A DNA stretch of 64,000 nt from assembly GCF_001517625.2 (NCBI RefSeq), contig NZ_LN999826.1, positions 203,021-267,020 on the forward strand, written 5' to 3'. Below are positions 47,709-56,075 of this stretch, in pieces; the first letter of the stretch is position 1, and every line of letters begins with the position of its first letter. The translations under genes were made by a program, and so were the position numbers. Below the pieces are notes generated by a model, which did no database searches, had not been told where the DNA came from, and saw only the letters and a list, made by a program, of their open reading frames with translations. Source of the DNA: Clostridium sp. AT4. GTDB lineage: Bacteria > Bacillota > Clostridia > Lachnospirales > Lachnospiraceae.

Positions 47709-49625
47709 ATGTCATTCAGCGAAGCACAGAAAAGGGCCATCCGCCACAAAGACGGACCGGCTCTTGTACTTGCAGGACCCGGTTCGGGGAAGACTACGGT
47801 CATCACCAACCGGGTCCGTTATTTAACGGAAAAATACGGCGTCCAGGCTGGGAGCATTCTGGTGATTACCTTTACCAGGGCAGCCGCCAGAGAAATGAAG
47901 GAACGGTATGAGAAAATGACGGGCCAGGGTTCCAGAGTGGCCTTTGGCACCTTTCATTCCGTGTTTTTCCTGATTTTAAAGCTGGCTTACGGGTATCAGG
48001 CTTCAAATATCGTAAGGGAAGAGCAGAGGATCCGTTTTATTAGAGAGCAGGCAGAGCGTATGCAGCTGGATCTGGAGGATCCGGCAGAATTTACGGCATC
48101 CGTTTTAAGCGAGATCAGTATGGTAAAGGGGGAAATGATGCCTCTTGCGCATTATTATCCCAAAAGCTGTTCCGAAGAGGTTTTTAAGGCACTGTATGAG
48201 GGCTATGAGGATCAGATGCGGCGGGAAAAGCTCCTGGATTTTGACGATATGCTGTCCATGTGCTATGAGCTTTTTAAGGCCCGGCCGGATATCCTTACTG
48301 CCTGGCAGAAGAAGTATCAGTATATTCTCATTGATGAGTTTCAGGACATCAACCGCGTTCAGTACGAAATCGTAAAAATGCTGGCTCTTCCTCAGAATAA
48401 CCTCTTTATTGTAGGAGATGACGATCAGTCGATCTACCGCTTCAGGGGTGCAAGGCCGGAGCTGATGCTGGGCTTTGAGAAGGATTATCCCGAAGCGGAG
48501 CGGATCCTTTTAGATATCAATTACCGCTCAGTCAGCACGATTACGGAAAGCGCCGGAAAGGTTATCAGCAATAATAAGACCCGTTTTCCAAAGGAAATCT
48601 GCGCGCTCAGAGGAACAGGGCGGCCGGTGGACATCTGTCTGTGGCCGGATCCGGTAAATGAAACGCTGGCAATCGTGTCCCAGCTGCGGGACTATGCCCA
48701 AATGGGGATTCCATACGAAGAGATTGCCGTTTTGTACCGCACCAACCTGGGGCCAAGACTTCTGATCGAAAAGCTCATGGAGTACAATATCCCTTTTCAT
48801 ATGCGGGATACAGTCCCCAATCTCTACGAACACTGGATTGCAAAGAACCTGTTTTCCTACATAAAAGCAGCCAGGGGCGATTTGAGCCGTGCCAACGTGA
48901 TGACCTTTATCAACCGCCCGGCCCGGTATATCAGCAGGGATGCGCTGGAAGGCAGCAGGATCAGCTGGGAGCAGGTAAAATCTTTTTATCAGGATAAAAA
49001 CTGGATGCTGGACCGGATTGAACAGCTGGAATACGATCTTTCCATGCTTGCGGATATGGCGCCGGCCGGTGCGGTAAACTATATACGCAAGGCCATTGGA
49101 TACGATGATTATATCCGTGAATACGCTCAGGAGCGGCGGTTAAAACCAGAGGAATTCTTTGAAGTGCTGGACGCCCTTCAGGAAAGCGCCGGAGGCTTTA
49201 AGACATGGGACGCCTGGTCTGCTCACATGGAAGAATATAAAGAAGAACTGCTCCGTCAGGCAGCAGACCGAGAAGCCAGGGGCGAGGGAGTCAGCCTAAT
49301 GACTATGCACAGCTCTAAGGGACTGGAATTTAAGGTTGTGTATATTCTGGACGCAAATGAAGGCGTTACGCCCCATCACAAGGCAGTGCTGGATGCGGAT
49401 CTGGAAGAAGAACGGAGAATGTTCTATGTAGCTATGACCCGTGCAAAGGACCGGCTTCATATCTTTTATGTAAACGAGAGGTTTCATAAAAAGCAGACTG
49501 TATCGCGGTTTGTGGAGGAAACAGGGCTTCTGGATACACATTCTGAGACGAGACGGGAAGCGGAGAAGGAAAGAAACCAGAAACGAGGATTTGAATGGAA
49601 AATAAAAATGAGAGAACCGGTTTGA
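47709..49625 (+). CDS. Short UvrD/PcrA-like ATP-dependent DNA helicase
   Basis: A 638-residue superfamily 1A helicase. Walker A is GPGSGKTT at 23-30, followed by TFTRAAAREM (motif Ia), IDEFQDIN (motif II), GDDDQSIYRFRGA (motif III), MTMHSSKGLEF (motif V) and YVAMTRAKDRL (motif VI). It is about 100 residues shorter than typical PcrA (720-750) because the C-terminal polymerase-binding extension is missing; it ends in a basic coiled tail. It is coupled to gltX (1 base gap) and its last 31 bases overlap the next gene. Likely role is DNA repair or recombination. Confidence 0.9.
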   Translation: MSFSEAQKRAIRHKDGPALVLAGPGSGKTTVITNRVRYLTEKYGVQAGSILVITFTRAAAREMKERYEKMTGQGSRVAFGTFHSVFFLILKLAYGYQASNIVREEQRIRFIREQAERMQLDLEDPAEFTASVLSEISMVKGEMMPLAHYYPKSCSEEVFKALYEGYEDQMRREKLLDFDDMLSMCYELFKARPDILTAWQKKYQYILIDEFQDINRVQYEIVKMLALPQNNLFIVGDDDQSIYRFRGARPELMLGFEKDYPEAERILLDINYRSVSTITESAGKVISNNKTRFPKEICALRGTGRPVDICLWPDPVNETLAIVSQLRDYAQMGIPYEEIAVLYRTNLGPRLLIEKLMEYNIPFHMRDTVPNLYEHWIAKNLFSYIKAARGDLSRANVMTFINRPARYISRDALEGSRISWEQVKSFYQDKNWMLDRIEQLEYDLSMLADMAPAGAVNYIRKAIGYDDYIREYAQERRLKPEEFFEVLDALQESAGGFKTWDAWSAHMEEYKEELLRQAADREARGEGVSLMTMHSSKGLEFKVVYILDANEGVTPHHKAVLDADLEEERRMFYVAMTRAKDRLHIFYVNERFHKKQTVSRFVEETGLLDTHSETRREAEKERNQKRGFEWKIKMREPV

Positions 49626-50155
49626 TCCATATTTACTGCGGCGATGGAAAAGGAAAGACCACAGCCGCCATAGGAGCCGCCATCCGGGCTGCGGGCAGAG
49701 GCTTTCGCGTACTGGTGCTGCGCCTGTTAAAGACAAATGATTCCGGGGAGGTAAATGCCCTTCAGAACATTCCCGAAATCCATGTGCTTCCCTGTGTGCG
49801 CTCCTTCGGCTTTTCATGGAACATGACGCCGGAGCAGAAAGAGAAAGCGGCTGTCTATTATTCCGAACAGATGGAAAATGCCTGGAAAATGGCCCTGGAA
49901 ACGGATGAAAACGGAACACCTGCCTTTGACCTTCTGGTAATGGACGAAGCCATCGGCGCCTGCCGCCAGGGCTTTATCTGCGAAGAACGCCTCTTGGAGC
50001 TTTTAAGAACCCGTCCAGCCTCTTTGGAGGTCATCCTCACAGGACGCGGCCCCTCAGAAGCACTTTTAAATGCAGCCGACTATGTAACAGAAATGGCCCT
50101 GCGTCGCCACCCCTATGAAAGAGGAATCGGGGCGCGGGAGGGGATAGAATATTAG
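49595..50155 (+). CDS. cobO: Cob(I)yrinic acid a,c-diamide adenosyltransferase
   Basis: A 186-residue ATP:corrinoid adenosyltransferase of the CobA/CobO/BtuR type, making adenosylcobalamin. The P-loop GDGKGKTT lies at 16-23; VMDEAIGACRQGFI and EVILTGRGPSEALL match the family. It begins within the end of the helicase gene (31-base overlap), so translation is coupled. No other cobalamin genes are near, so it may serve salvage or a B12-dependent enzyme elsewhere. A GC-rich hairpin without a T-run follows (50163-50186). Confidence 0.93.
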   Translation: MENKNERTGLIHIYCGDGKGKTTAAIGAAIRAAGRGFRVLVLRLLKTNDSGEVNALQNIPEIHVLPCVRSFGFSWNMTPEQKEKAAVYYSEQMENAWKMALETDENGTPAFDLLVMDEAIGACRQGFICEERLLELLRTRPASLEVILTGRGPSEALLNAADYVTEMALRRHPYERGIGAREGIEY

Positions 50156-50201
50156 GAACCGTAGAGCGCTGTAAAATGCGCGCTCTCCGGTTAAGAACCT
50201 C

Positions 50202-50230
50202 TTGCAATTTTTTCCAGACTCTGATACATT
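50202..50230 (+). promoter_or_regulatory. Promoter of the DUF1292 gene
   Basis: TTGCAA (50202-50207) and TACATT (50225-50230), 17-base spacer. Confidence 0.6.
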
Positions 50231-50271
50231 GTAAGTGGTAAACAGATCATATCTGAGAAAGGAAAACCAAT

Positions 50272-50592
50272 ATGGCAGACGAGAAGAATTTAAATGAAGA
50301 AGAGGAAATGACAGTTACCCTTACTCTGGATGATGACACCGAAGTGGAATGTGTCGTTCTTACAATTTTTACAGCAGGCGAGAGGGATTATATTGCTCTT
50401 CTTCCTATGGAGGGAGAGGACTCTGAGGAAGGCGAAGTATACCTGTACCGCTACAGCGAGACAGAGGACGGAACTCCCGTTCTGGACAACATCGAGGACG
50501 ATGATGAGTACGAGATCGTAGCAGATGCTTTTGACGAGATGTTAGACGATCAGGAGTACGATGAGCTGGTAGGAGAGGACGAGGTAGAATAG
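50272..50592 (+). CDS. DUF1292 family acidic protein
   Basis: A 106-residue very acidic protein (YrzB group). The core TVTLTLDDDTEVECVVLTIF, then DYIALLPMEG and YLYRYSE, forms the DUF1292 beta-rich domain; both ends are runs of Glu and Asp. In Bacillus the family member sits beside the alaS-yrrK genes, but here it is alone with its own promoter and terminator. Function is unknown. Confidence 0.88.
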   Translation: MADEKNLNEEEEMTVTLTLDDDTEVECVVLTIFTAGERDYIALLPMEGEDSEEGEVYLYRYSETEDGTPVLDNIEDDDEYEIVADAFDEMLDDQEYDELVGEDEVE

Positions 50593-50633
50593 GCTCCTTT
50601 CCTGAAGTTAAAGTTTCATAGCAACGGATTTAA

Positions 50634-50676
50634 AAGACTGTCCTGGCTGAACAAAACGGCCGGACAGTCTTTTTTG
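50634..50676 (+). terminator. Terminator after the DUF1292 gene
   Basis: AAGACTGTCCTGGC and GGCCGGACAGTCTT pair and are followed by six T. Confidence 0.9.
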
Positions 50677-50796
50677 TTATGGTGATGAGGAAAATGGCTG
50701 TCTGAACCTGTGAAACTTATGTGAAAACGTAGAAATGCCCTGTTTTTTCTGCTAAAATGGTATCATCATCAGATATGGAAACAGGAGGAGCCGGCC

Positions 50797-51477
50797 ATGA
50801 ACGGATTAAAAATACTGGTAGTAGATGACGAGGCCAGAATGCGCAAGCTTGTAAAAGACTTTCTTGCGAACAAGGGGTTTTATGTGGAAGAAGCAGGAGA
50901 CGGGGAAGAAGCCGTTGATAAATTTTTTGCCCAGAAGGATATTGCTTTGGTGCTTTTAGATGTAATGATGCCGAAAATGGACGGCTGGGAGGTATTAAAG
51001 ACCATACGCAAATATTCCCAGGTTCCGGTTATCATGCTCACAGCCAGAAGCGAGGAACGGGACGAGCTTCAGGGCTTTTCTCTGGGCGTGGACGAATATA
51101 TTTCAAAGCCATTCAGTCCTAAAATCCTGGTGGCCCGCGTGGAGGCGATTCTGCGCAGATCCAATGCCTCCGGAGGAGATGCTTTAAGCGTTGGAGGTAT
51201 TCTGATTGATAAGGCGGCCCATCAAGTAACGATAGACGGCAAAGAGGTGGAGTTAAGCTTTAAGGAATTTGAGCTTCTTTCCTATTTTGTAGAAAATCAG
51301 GGAATTGCTCTTTCCAGAGAGAAGATTTTAAATAATGTGTGGAATTATGACTATTTTGGTGATGCCAGAACCATTGATACCCATGTGAAAAAGCTTCGCA
51401 GCAAGATGGGCGATAAAGGCGATTATATCAAGACCATCTGGGGAATGGGATATAAATTTGAGGTGAGCGGACAATGA
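50797..51477 (+). CDS. OmpR/PhoB-type response regulator
   Basis: A 226-residue two-domain regulator. The receiver has the acidic pair D10/D11, phospho-acceptor D55 in LLDVMMPKMDGWE, the T in MLTAR and K in SKPF. The C-terminal winged helix (about 130-225) ends WGMGYKFEV. GGAGG precedes the ATG. The stop overlaps the kinase start by 4 bases (ATGA), a classic two-component pair. The signal is unknown. Confidence 0.95.
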   Translation: MNGLKILVVDDEARMRKLVKDFLANKGFYVEEAGDGEEAVDKFFAQKDIALVLLDVMMPKMDGWEVLKTIRKYSQVPVIMLTARSEERDELQGFSLGVDEYISKPFSPKILVARVEAILRRSNASGGDALSVGGILIDKAAHQVTIDGKEVELSFKEFELLSYFVENQGIALSREKILNNVWNYDYFGDARTIDTHVKKLRSKMGDKGDYIKTIWGMGYKFEVSGQ

Positions 51478-52997
51478 AGCGTTCCATCCGTTTTCGTTTT
51501 ACGACGCTGTTTATCGGGATGCTGGCAGCCGTCCTGCTTGCAATCTGGGTGATCAACAGCTTTTTTCTGGAGCAGTACTATATCAATGATAAGGTGAAAA
51601 TCCTTCAGGATGCCTATGAACAGCTCAATGACTGTGCGGTAGAGCAGGCGCTGGAAGGGAGAAATATTATTGATGACCTGCCAAGTTTCTATTCCAAGGA
51701 CGGAGAACAGACCGAGGTAAGCCGGATGCTGCGTGTTATGAATGAACAGTACAATACAACGGTGGTGCTGATTGACAGCTTAAATGACCGTACCTTTCCC
51801 ACATTCTGGGATAACAGGCTTTTATCCGATCTGGTCCGTCAGTATATTTTAGGCAGATCAATGCCGGATACAGAAGCCATTATTTCTGAGGAAAATTATA
51901 AAATAGAAAAAAGATATGATAAACATAACAATGGATATTATCTGCAGAACTGGGGCTTTTTTGATGACAACAGAACCATTTTTATTATGTCCATGCCTAT
52001 TGCCAGTATCCATGAGAGTGTGGCCCTGTCGAATCGTTTTATGATCTATGTGGGAAGCGCAGCCCTTGTGCTGGGAGCCGTATTTATGTATTTTGCGGGA
52101 AAAAGGATTACTTCGCCTATTTTGTCCCTTGCAGCCTTATCTGAACGGATGTCCGAGCTGGATTTTGATGCCAGATATACGGCGGATTCTCAGGATGAGA
52201 TCGGTGTGCTGGGCCGGAGTATGAATACCCTTTCGGAAAAGCTGAAGGAAACCATAGGGGCTTTAAAAACAGCCAATAATGAGCTTCAGCAGGACATTGA
52301 GGAAAAGATACGGATTGACGAGGCACGCAGGGATTTTATTGCCAATGTATCCCATGAGCTTAAGACGCCTATTGCATTGATTCAGGGATATGCGGAGGGC
52401 CTTACAGAAGGCATGGCAGAGGACCCGGAGAGTCGTGATTATTACTGCGAGGTGATCATGGATGAGGCCGGGAAAATGAACAAGATGGTAAAGCAGCTTC
52501 TTACCCTGACCGCCCTGGAGTTTGGAAATGACAAGCCCGTCATCGAGCAGTTTGACCTTACAGGGCTGATTCATGGAGTGCTTTCCTCCGCATCCATTCT
52601 GCTTCAGCAAAAAGAGGCAGAGGTGGAGTTTGAGCCTTCAGGGCCGGTGATGGTATGGGCGGATGAATTTAAGATTGAAGAAGTCATAACCAATTATCTG
52701 AATAATGCCATGAATCATTTGAATGGAAAACGAAAGATAAAAATCCGTTTGGAAAAGCATGAAAATGAAGTGACTGTCTTTGTCTTTAATACAGGAAACC
52801 ACATTCCAGAGGAGGATCTGGATAAGCTCTGGACGAAATTTTATAAGGTTGATAAAGCCCATACCAGAGAATATGGAGGGAGCGGCATTGGCCTTTCCAT
52901 TGTGAAAGCCATTATGGATTCCCACCATAAGGCCTGCGGGGTCAGAAATGCAGAGGAAGGCGTAGAGTTCTGGTTTACCTTAGACTGCAGCCTGTAG
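51474..52997 (+). CDS. HAMP-domain sensor histidine kinase
   Basis: A 507-residue membrane kinase. Membrane segments lie at about 10-31 and 188-208, enclosing an extracellular sensor domain of about 155 residues; HAMP follows (209-262), then a coiled stretch, the dimerisation and phosphorylation domain with H294 in NVSHELKTPI, and the ATPase domain with N box (NYLNNAMNHL) and G boxes (YGGSGIGLSIV). It forms an operon with the preceding regulator. The sensor domain gives no ligand hint. A downstream target is not adjacent. Confidence 0.95.
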   Translation: MKRSIRFRFTTLFIGMLAAVLLAIWVINSFFLEQYYINDKVKILQDAYEQLNDCAVEQALEGRNIIDDLPSFYSKDGEQTEVSRMLRVMNEQYNTTVVLIDSLNDRTFPTFWDNRLLSDLVRQYILGRSMPDTEAIISEENYKIEKRYDKHNNGYYLQNWGFFDDNRTIFIMSMPIASIHESVALSNRFMIYVGSAALVLGAVFMYFAGKRITSPILSLAALSERMSELDFDARYTADSQDEIGVLGRSMNTLSEKLKETIGALKTANNELQQDIEEKIRIDEARRDFIANVSHELKTPIALIQGYAEGLTEGMAEDPESRDYYCEVIMDEAGKMNKMVKQLLTLTALEFGNDKPVIEQFDLTGLIHGVLSSASILLQQKEAEVEFEPSGPVMVWADEFKIEEVITNYLNNAMNHLNGKRKIKIRLEKHENEVTVFVFNTGNHIPEEDLDKLWTKFYKVDKAHTREYGGSGIGLSIVKAIMDSHHKACGVRNAEEGVEFWFTLDCSL

Positions 52998-53053
52998 CAG
53001 GCATCGTGTGAAAAACAGAGAAGCATTATTTGCGTATTTCGTCAAAGTTTTAC

Positions 53054-53082
53054 TTGTATAACAGCATGGAATCCTGTATGCT
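53054..53082 (+). promoter_or_regulatory. Promoter of the guaA-like gene
   Basis: TTGTAT (53054-53059) and TATGCT (53077-53082), 17-base spacer. No purine riboswitch is visible in the leader of about 45 bases. Confidence 0.6.
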
Positions 53083-53129
53083 GTAGTTATAGAAATTTTA
53101 AATCATGTGATGACACAGGAGGAAGATTT

Positions 53130-54425
53130 ATGAAACAGGACATGATTGTCATTTTGGATCTGGGAAGTACAGAGAATACTGTGCTTGCCAGAGAAATTCG
53201 TGCCATGGGTGTATACAGCGAGATTTATCCCCATGACATTACGGCAGAAGAGTTAAAGGCACTTCCAAATGTAAAGGGTGTTGTGATCTACGGAGGACCA
53301 AACCATATCGTAGACGGCGTACGCATTGATGTAAATGAGGAAATCTACAGCGCCGGTTATCCGATTATGTCCATTGACCATGAGCCTGCAAAGTGTCAGG
53401 AAGCTTATGGCACCTGGGAAGAAGCTCTTCCTCACCTGAGGGCCTTTGTGTTTGATACCTGTCATGCAGAGGCAAATTGGAATATGAAGAACTTCGTAGA
53501 GGATCAGATTGAATTGATCCGCCGTCAGGTAGGTGACAAGAAGGTTCTTTTAGCTCTTTCAGGCGGTGTTGACAGTTCTGTTGTGGCAGCTCTTTTGATC
53601 AGAGCTATCGGCAAGCAGCTTGTCTGCGTGCATGTAAATCACGGCCTGATGAGAAAAGGCGAGTCAGAGAGTGTGATCGAGGTATTTAAAAATCAGATGG
53701 ATGCAAACCTGATCTATGTAGATGCGACAGAGCGTTATCTCACAAAGCTGGAGGGCGTAGCCGATCCGGAACAGAAGAGAAAGATCATCGGCGCCGAGTT
53801 TATCCGTATTTTTGAGGAAGAAGCAAGAAAGTTGGAGGGAATCGAATTTCTGGGTCAGGGAACCATTTACCCGGATATCGTAGAGAGCGGAACCAAGACT
53901 GCCAAGGTTGTAAAGTCCCACCACAACGTAGGAGGACTCCCGGAGGATCTGCAGTTTAAGCTGGTTGAGCCTCTGCGCCAGCTTTTTAAGGACGAGGTTC
54001 GTCAGTGTGGTCTGGAGCTGGGACTTCCTGATGAGATGGTGTTCCGTCAGCCATTCCCGGGTCCTGGTCTGGGTGTACGCTGTCTGGGAGCAATTACAAG
54101 AGAACGTCTGGAGGCTGTCCGAGAATCCGACGCTATTTTACGTGAAGAATTCCACAATGCCGGACTGGACAAGAAGGTATGGCAGTACTTTACCGTAGTG
54201 CCGGATTTCAAGTCTGTCGGAGTCCGCGACAATGCAAGAAGCTTCGAGTATCCTGTGATCATCCGTGCTGTCAACACCATAGACGCCATGAGCGCCACCA
54301 TCGAGCAGCTGGAGTGGCCGGTGCTCTTAAAGATTACAGACCGCATTTTGAAAGAAGTGAAAAATGTAAACCGTGTCTGCTATGATTTGAGCCCGAAGCC
54401 TACGGCTACGATTGAGTGGGAATAA
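53130..54425 (+). CDS. guaA: GMP synthase with a degenerate, shortened glutamine amidotransferase domain
   Basis: A 431-residue GMP synthase; the normal two-domain form has about 510-525. The ATP pyrophosphatase half is intact: LSGGVDSS (143-150), HVNHGLMRKGE, FLGQGTIYPDIVES, KSHHNVGGLPEDL, and the dimerisation domain ending KPTATIEWE. The N-terminal glutaminase domain keeps only its first strands (VILDLGSTENTVLAREIRAMG and IYGGPNHI) and then jumps to NWNMKNFVED. The catalytic Cys segment (usually CYGMQ) and the His-Pro-Glu segment (HPEV) are missing. It should therefore use free ammonia, or a separate glutaminase. AGGAGG precedes the ATG. Its last 12 bases form the attachment site of the island that follows. 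Confidence 0.9.
   Translation: MKQDMIVILDLGSTENTVLAREIRAMGVYSEIYPHDITAEELKALPNVKGVVIYGGPNHIVDGVRIDVNEEIYSAGYPIMSIDHEPAKCQEAYGTWEEALPHLRAFVFDTCHAEANWNMKNFVEDQIELIRRQVGDKKVLLALSGGVDSSVVAALLIRAIGKQLVCVHVNHGLMRKGESESVIEVFKNQMDANLIYVDATERYLTKLEGVADPEQKRKIIGAEFIRIFEEEARKLEGIEFLGQGTIYPDIVESGTKTAKVVKSHHNVGGLPEDLQFKLVEPLRQLFKDEVRQCGLELGLPDEMVFRQPFPGPGLGVRCLGAITRERLEAVRESDAILREEFHNAGLDKKVWQYFTVVPDFKSVGVRDNARSFEYPVIIRAVNTIDAMSATIEQLEWPVLLKITDRILKEVKNVNRVCYDLSPKPTATIEWE
54414..54425 (+). repeat. Left attachment repeat of the guaA island
   Basis: GAGTGGGAATAA, the last codons and stop of guaA, recurs exactly at 61123-61134. The 3' end of guaA is a known target of island integrases. Confidence 0.75.
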
Positions 54426-54484
54426 GTTGGGGTATCGAAGAAATCCAGTATTTATGCGGGCTTGCGGCACTTCAAGAAGTCTTT

Positions 54485-54503
54485 TGATAACAAATTGATA
54501 ACA
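54485..54503. repeat. Paired direct repeats beside the left attachment site
   Basis: TTGATAAC at 54485-54492 and 54496-54503, 11 bases apart, 60 bases inside the island. Spacing of about one helical turn suits arm-type integrase sites; this is inference. Confidence 0.4.
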
Positions 54504-54597
54504 GTTGCATAAGAGCCATTATTCTTGTAATCCGGTGGTTTTATGGTTAGAGAATGATTAACAGGCGGTTGTGTAACAAATAAATCCATATTATAAA

Positions 54598-54645
54598 CTA
54601 AGCCCTTAGCTGTGGGTATGAAACTCATGGCTAAGGGCTTTTTGT
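54598..54645 (+). terminator. Terminator near the left end of the island
   Basis: AAGCCCTTAGC and GCTAAGGGCTT form an 11-bp stem followed by a T-run. It may now serve guaA in place of its displaced terminator. Confidence 0.85.
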
Positions 54646-54681
54646 CGTTATTTGTGTTGAATTAGGTAGAATAAGTAATGT

Positions 54682-55152
54682 TTAGATAATTTTTCCAATC
54701 AATTCTCCAATTACAGCACCAATAACCATAGAAACAAGTGTCCAAAGGATTTGTATCCACCATGTATCTTTACAATAATTTAGGATTCCTTGAATGGATA
54801 TTCCATATATTTCTGTCCATTTTGAATTAACTTTCAGTGTGTTATTAATTGCTCTGTTGAGGATATTTGAAAAGACATCAACTTTACGTAGCGTGGACAT
54901 ATGTAGCTTGACATATTCTTTATTTGCGAAAGCAGCAGCTTCTTGCGAACCATTAAGATAGTCTTTGGCTTTAATATCATTTTGTTCCAAAAGTTTCTCC
55001 ATACGGGGGTGTCCTGCATAACCAACACCGTAACAGTTTATTAGCTGACGAGCAAGGTCAATCTTTTTTTCGTCAGGAATGTTATAAGGGATACCGCCTA
55101 AAACAGAGTACCTATGTTCAATAGCCTTAAATCCGTAATTAATGTCACGCAT
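54682..55152 (-). CDS. C-terminally membrane-anchored protein, probably truncated at its N-terminus
   Basis: I do not recognise a named family. From the only in-frame ATG (55152, 156 residues) there is no ribosome-binding site, yet the frame stays open upstream to about 55200 with protein-like sequence (AKHSNFFWIHWN), so the gene has probably lost its 5' part at a recombination junction. The soluble part contains NYGFKAIEHRYSVLGG and YAGHPRMEKLLEQNDI, which look like a conserved domain; the last 25 residues (TLVSMVIGAVIGELIGKII) are one membrane segment with a glycine zipper. It reads toward guaA and is AT-rich. Possibly a decayed defence or exclusion protein; function unknown. Confidence 0.5.
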   Translation of the reverse strand: MRDINYGFKAIEHRYSVLGGIPYNIPDEKKIDLARQLINCYGVGYAGHPRMEKLLEQNDIKAKDYLNGSQEAAAFANKEYVKLHMSTLRKVDVFSNILNRAINNTLKVNSKWTEIYGISIQGILNYCKDTWWIQILWTLVSMVIGAVIGELIGKII

Positions 55153-55245
55153 ATTCCAGTGAATCCAGAAAAAATTACTATGTTTGGCGGTGTCTAAAAC
55201 ACCGTCACCATCGTCACCACCGACACGGAAAGGAAGGAAACGGAA

Positions 55246-55500
55246 ATGAAGAACGTACAAATCCCCTACGATTTATTTCTGGCTTTGCTTCAGTACCATC
55301 TGATGATGGATGACGATTATAAGGATGAAATCCGACATGGCTTGGAGCAGAAGCTGGAAGCCATGGTAAGGCACGAATTGTATGCCAAGTACAAGACTGC
55401 CCTTACCCCGGAAGAACGAGAAGAAGCTCGCCAGCGTTATCTGGATGAGCGTGGAGTTCCGCAGAGCTTCCGATGGACAACTTCTCCTTGGGAGAGATGA
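55246..55500 (+). CDS. Small conserved protein of Firmicute conjugative elements (often labelled complexin-2)
   Basis: An 84-residue helical protein. NVQIPYDLFLALLQYHL and TPEEREEARQRYLDERGVPQSFRW are features I associate with a small protein found near the coupling-protein gene of many Firmicute integrative conjugative elements, often mislabelled complexin-2. A GGAAGGAA site lies before the ATG. Here the usual downstream VirD4/TraG gene is absent, so the gene is a leftover of a conjugative backbone. The name in databases is not a function; its role is unknown. Confidence 0.65.
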   Translation: MKNVQIPYDLFLALLQYHLMMDDDYKDEIRHGLEQKLEAMVRHELYAKYKTALTPEEREEARQRYLDERGVPQSFRWTTSPWER

Positions 55501-55623
55501 CAGGAGCGTGCCACGCTCCTGTGAGTTGCAGACAAGAGAGTGATGATTGCAGCGATTTCACTGAAAGTGGGTGCGCCACACTTGATGTTGCTGCGTTCAT
55601 CACTTTTTTCTGTAAAGATAAAA

Positions 55624-55734
55624 ATGAAAAATTTTGCTTCTTACAAAACGATTGAAAATCGTGCAGCCGGTATCGCAGATACCGTTCAAAGGGGATTGGG
55701 GATGCTTCCCCAACAAGCAATTTGCGAAGATTGA
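55624..55734 (+). CDS. Possible 36-residue peptide
   Basis: A short frame starting ATG at 55624 with only a weak AAAGAT upstream; product begins MKNFASYKTIENRAAG and ends AICED. Composition is protein-like. It follows a conjugative-element gene and may be part of that debris. Not recognised; could be non-coding. Confidence 0.3.
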   Translation: MKNFASYKTIENRAAGIADTVQRGLGMLPQQAICED

Positions 55735-55851
55735 CTCAGATGGGAAAATCGAGAAAATGAGTGAACCTGTACAGGTTTACACTGCTTGCCAATTTGTAAA
55801 ACGAGAAAATATTAACCTATGCGAAATGATTTTTTTAACACAGAGGATAGA

Positions 55852-55895
55852 TTGATTTTTAGGAATTCTTATGTTACACTGTTACACAGATACAC
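55852..55895 (+). promoter_or_regulatory. Promoter and candidate operator of the cargo operon
   Basis: TTGATT (55852-55857) and TACACT (55875-55880) with a 17-base spacer. The -10 box is embedded in two abutting copies of TGTTACAC (55872-55879, 55880-55887), with a third partial TACAC at 55891-55895. Tandem short boxes over -10 suit a ribbon-helix-helix repressor, and the first gene encodes such a protein. Confidence 0.6.
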
Positions 55896-55923
55896 AAGTA
55901 AATGTGTTATGAGGTATAAGATT

Positions 55924-56073
55924 ATGGCTGAAAGAAATATGGTAAATCTTACGATTACAATGACGAAAGAAGAACGCAAGGCTCTAAAGCAGCTTGCGCT
56001 TGATAAAGACATGACAGTTTCTGCGTTAATCCGTTTATGGTTGCAGGAACAACAGGAAAGTGAGGTGAAGTAG
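55924..56073 (+). CDS. Small ribbon-helix-helix (CopG/Arc-like) regulator
   Basis: A 49-residue protein starting ATG 55924, GAGG 9 bases upstream. MVNLTITMTKEERKALKQLA provides the DNA-contacting strand (VNLTITM) and helix A, and MTVSALIRLWLQEQQ the second helix, matching the ribbon-helix-helix plan in size and order. It is the first gene of the cargo operon; the methylase follows after two bases. It likely represses its own operon through the tandem boxes at the promoter, like control proteins of restriction-modification loci. Alternative: antitoxin without a toxin. Confidence 0.7.
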   Translation: MAERNMVNLTITMTKEERKALKQLALDKDMTVSALIRLWLQEQQESEVK

Positions 56074-56075
56074 TA

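Larger units (their letters stand above)
55501..55923. other. Leader and control region before the cargo operon
   Basis: This 423-base stretch holds: a 21-base palindrome (CAGGAGCGTG-C-CACGCTCCTG, 55501-55521) right after the small gene, a possible 36-residue reading frame at 55624, a 20-base near-palindrome at 55761-55780 centred on AACCTGTACAGGTT, and the operon promoter with tandem TGTTACAC boxes. No larger gene is visible. Confidence 0.6.

Noticed and set aside
50163..50186. Fourth copy of the dispersed motif (CTGTAAAATGCG) after cobO
   Set aside because: Only the first dozen bases match and the sequence is better explained by the AGAGCGC / GCGCTCT hairpin.
52998..53129. Purine riboswitch before guaA
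   Set aside because: The leader after the predicted transcription start is only about 45 bases and shows no three-way junction core.
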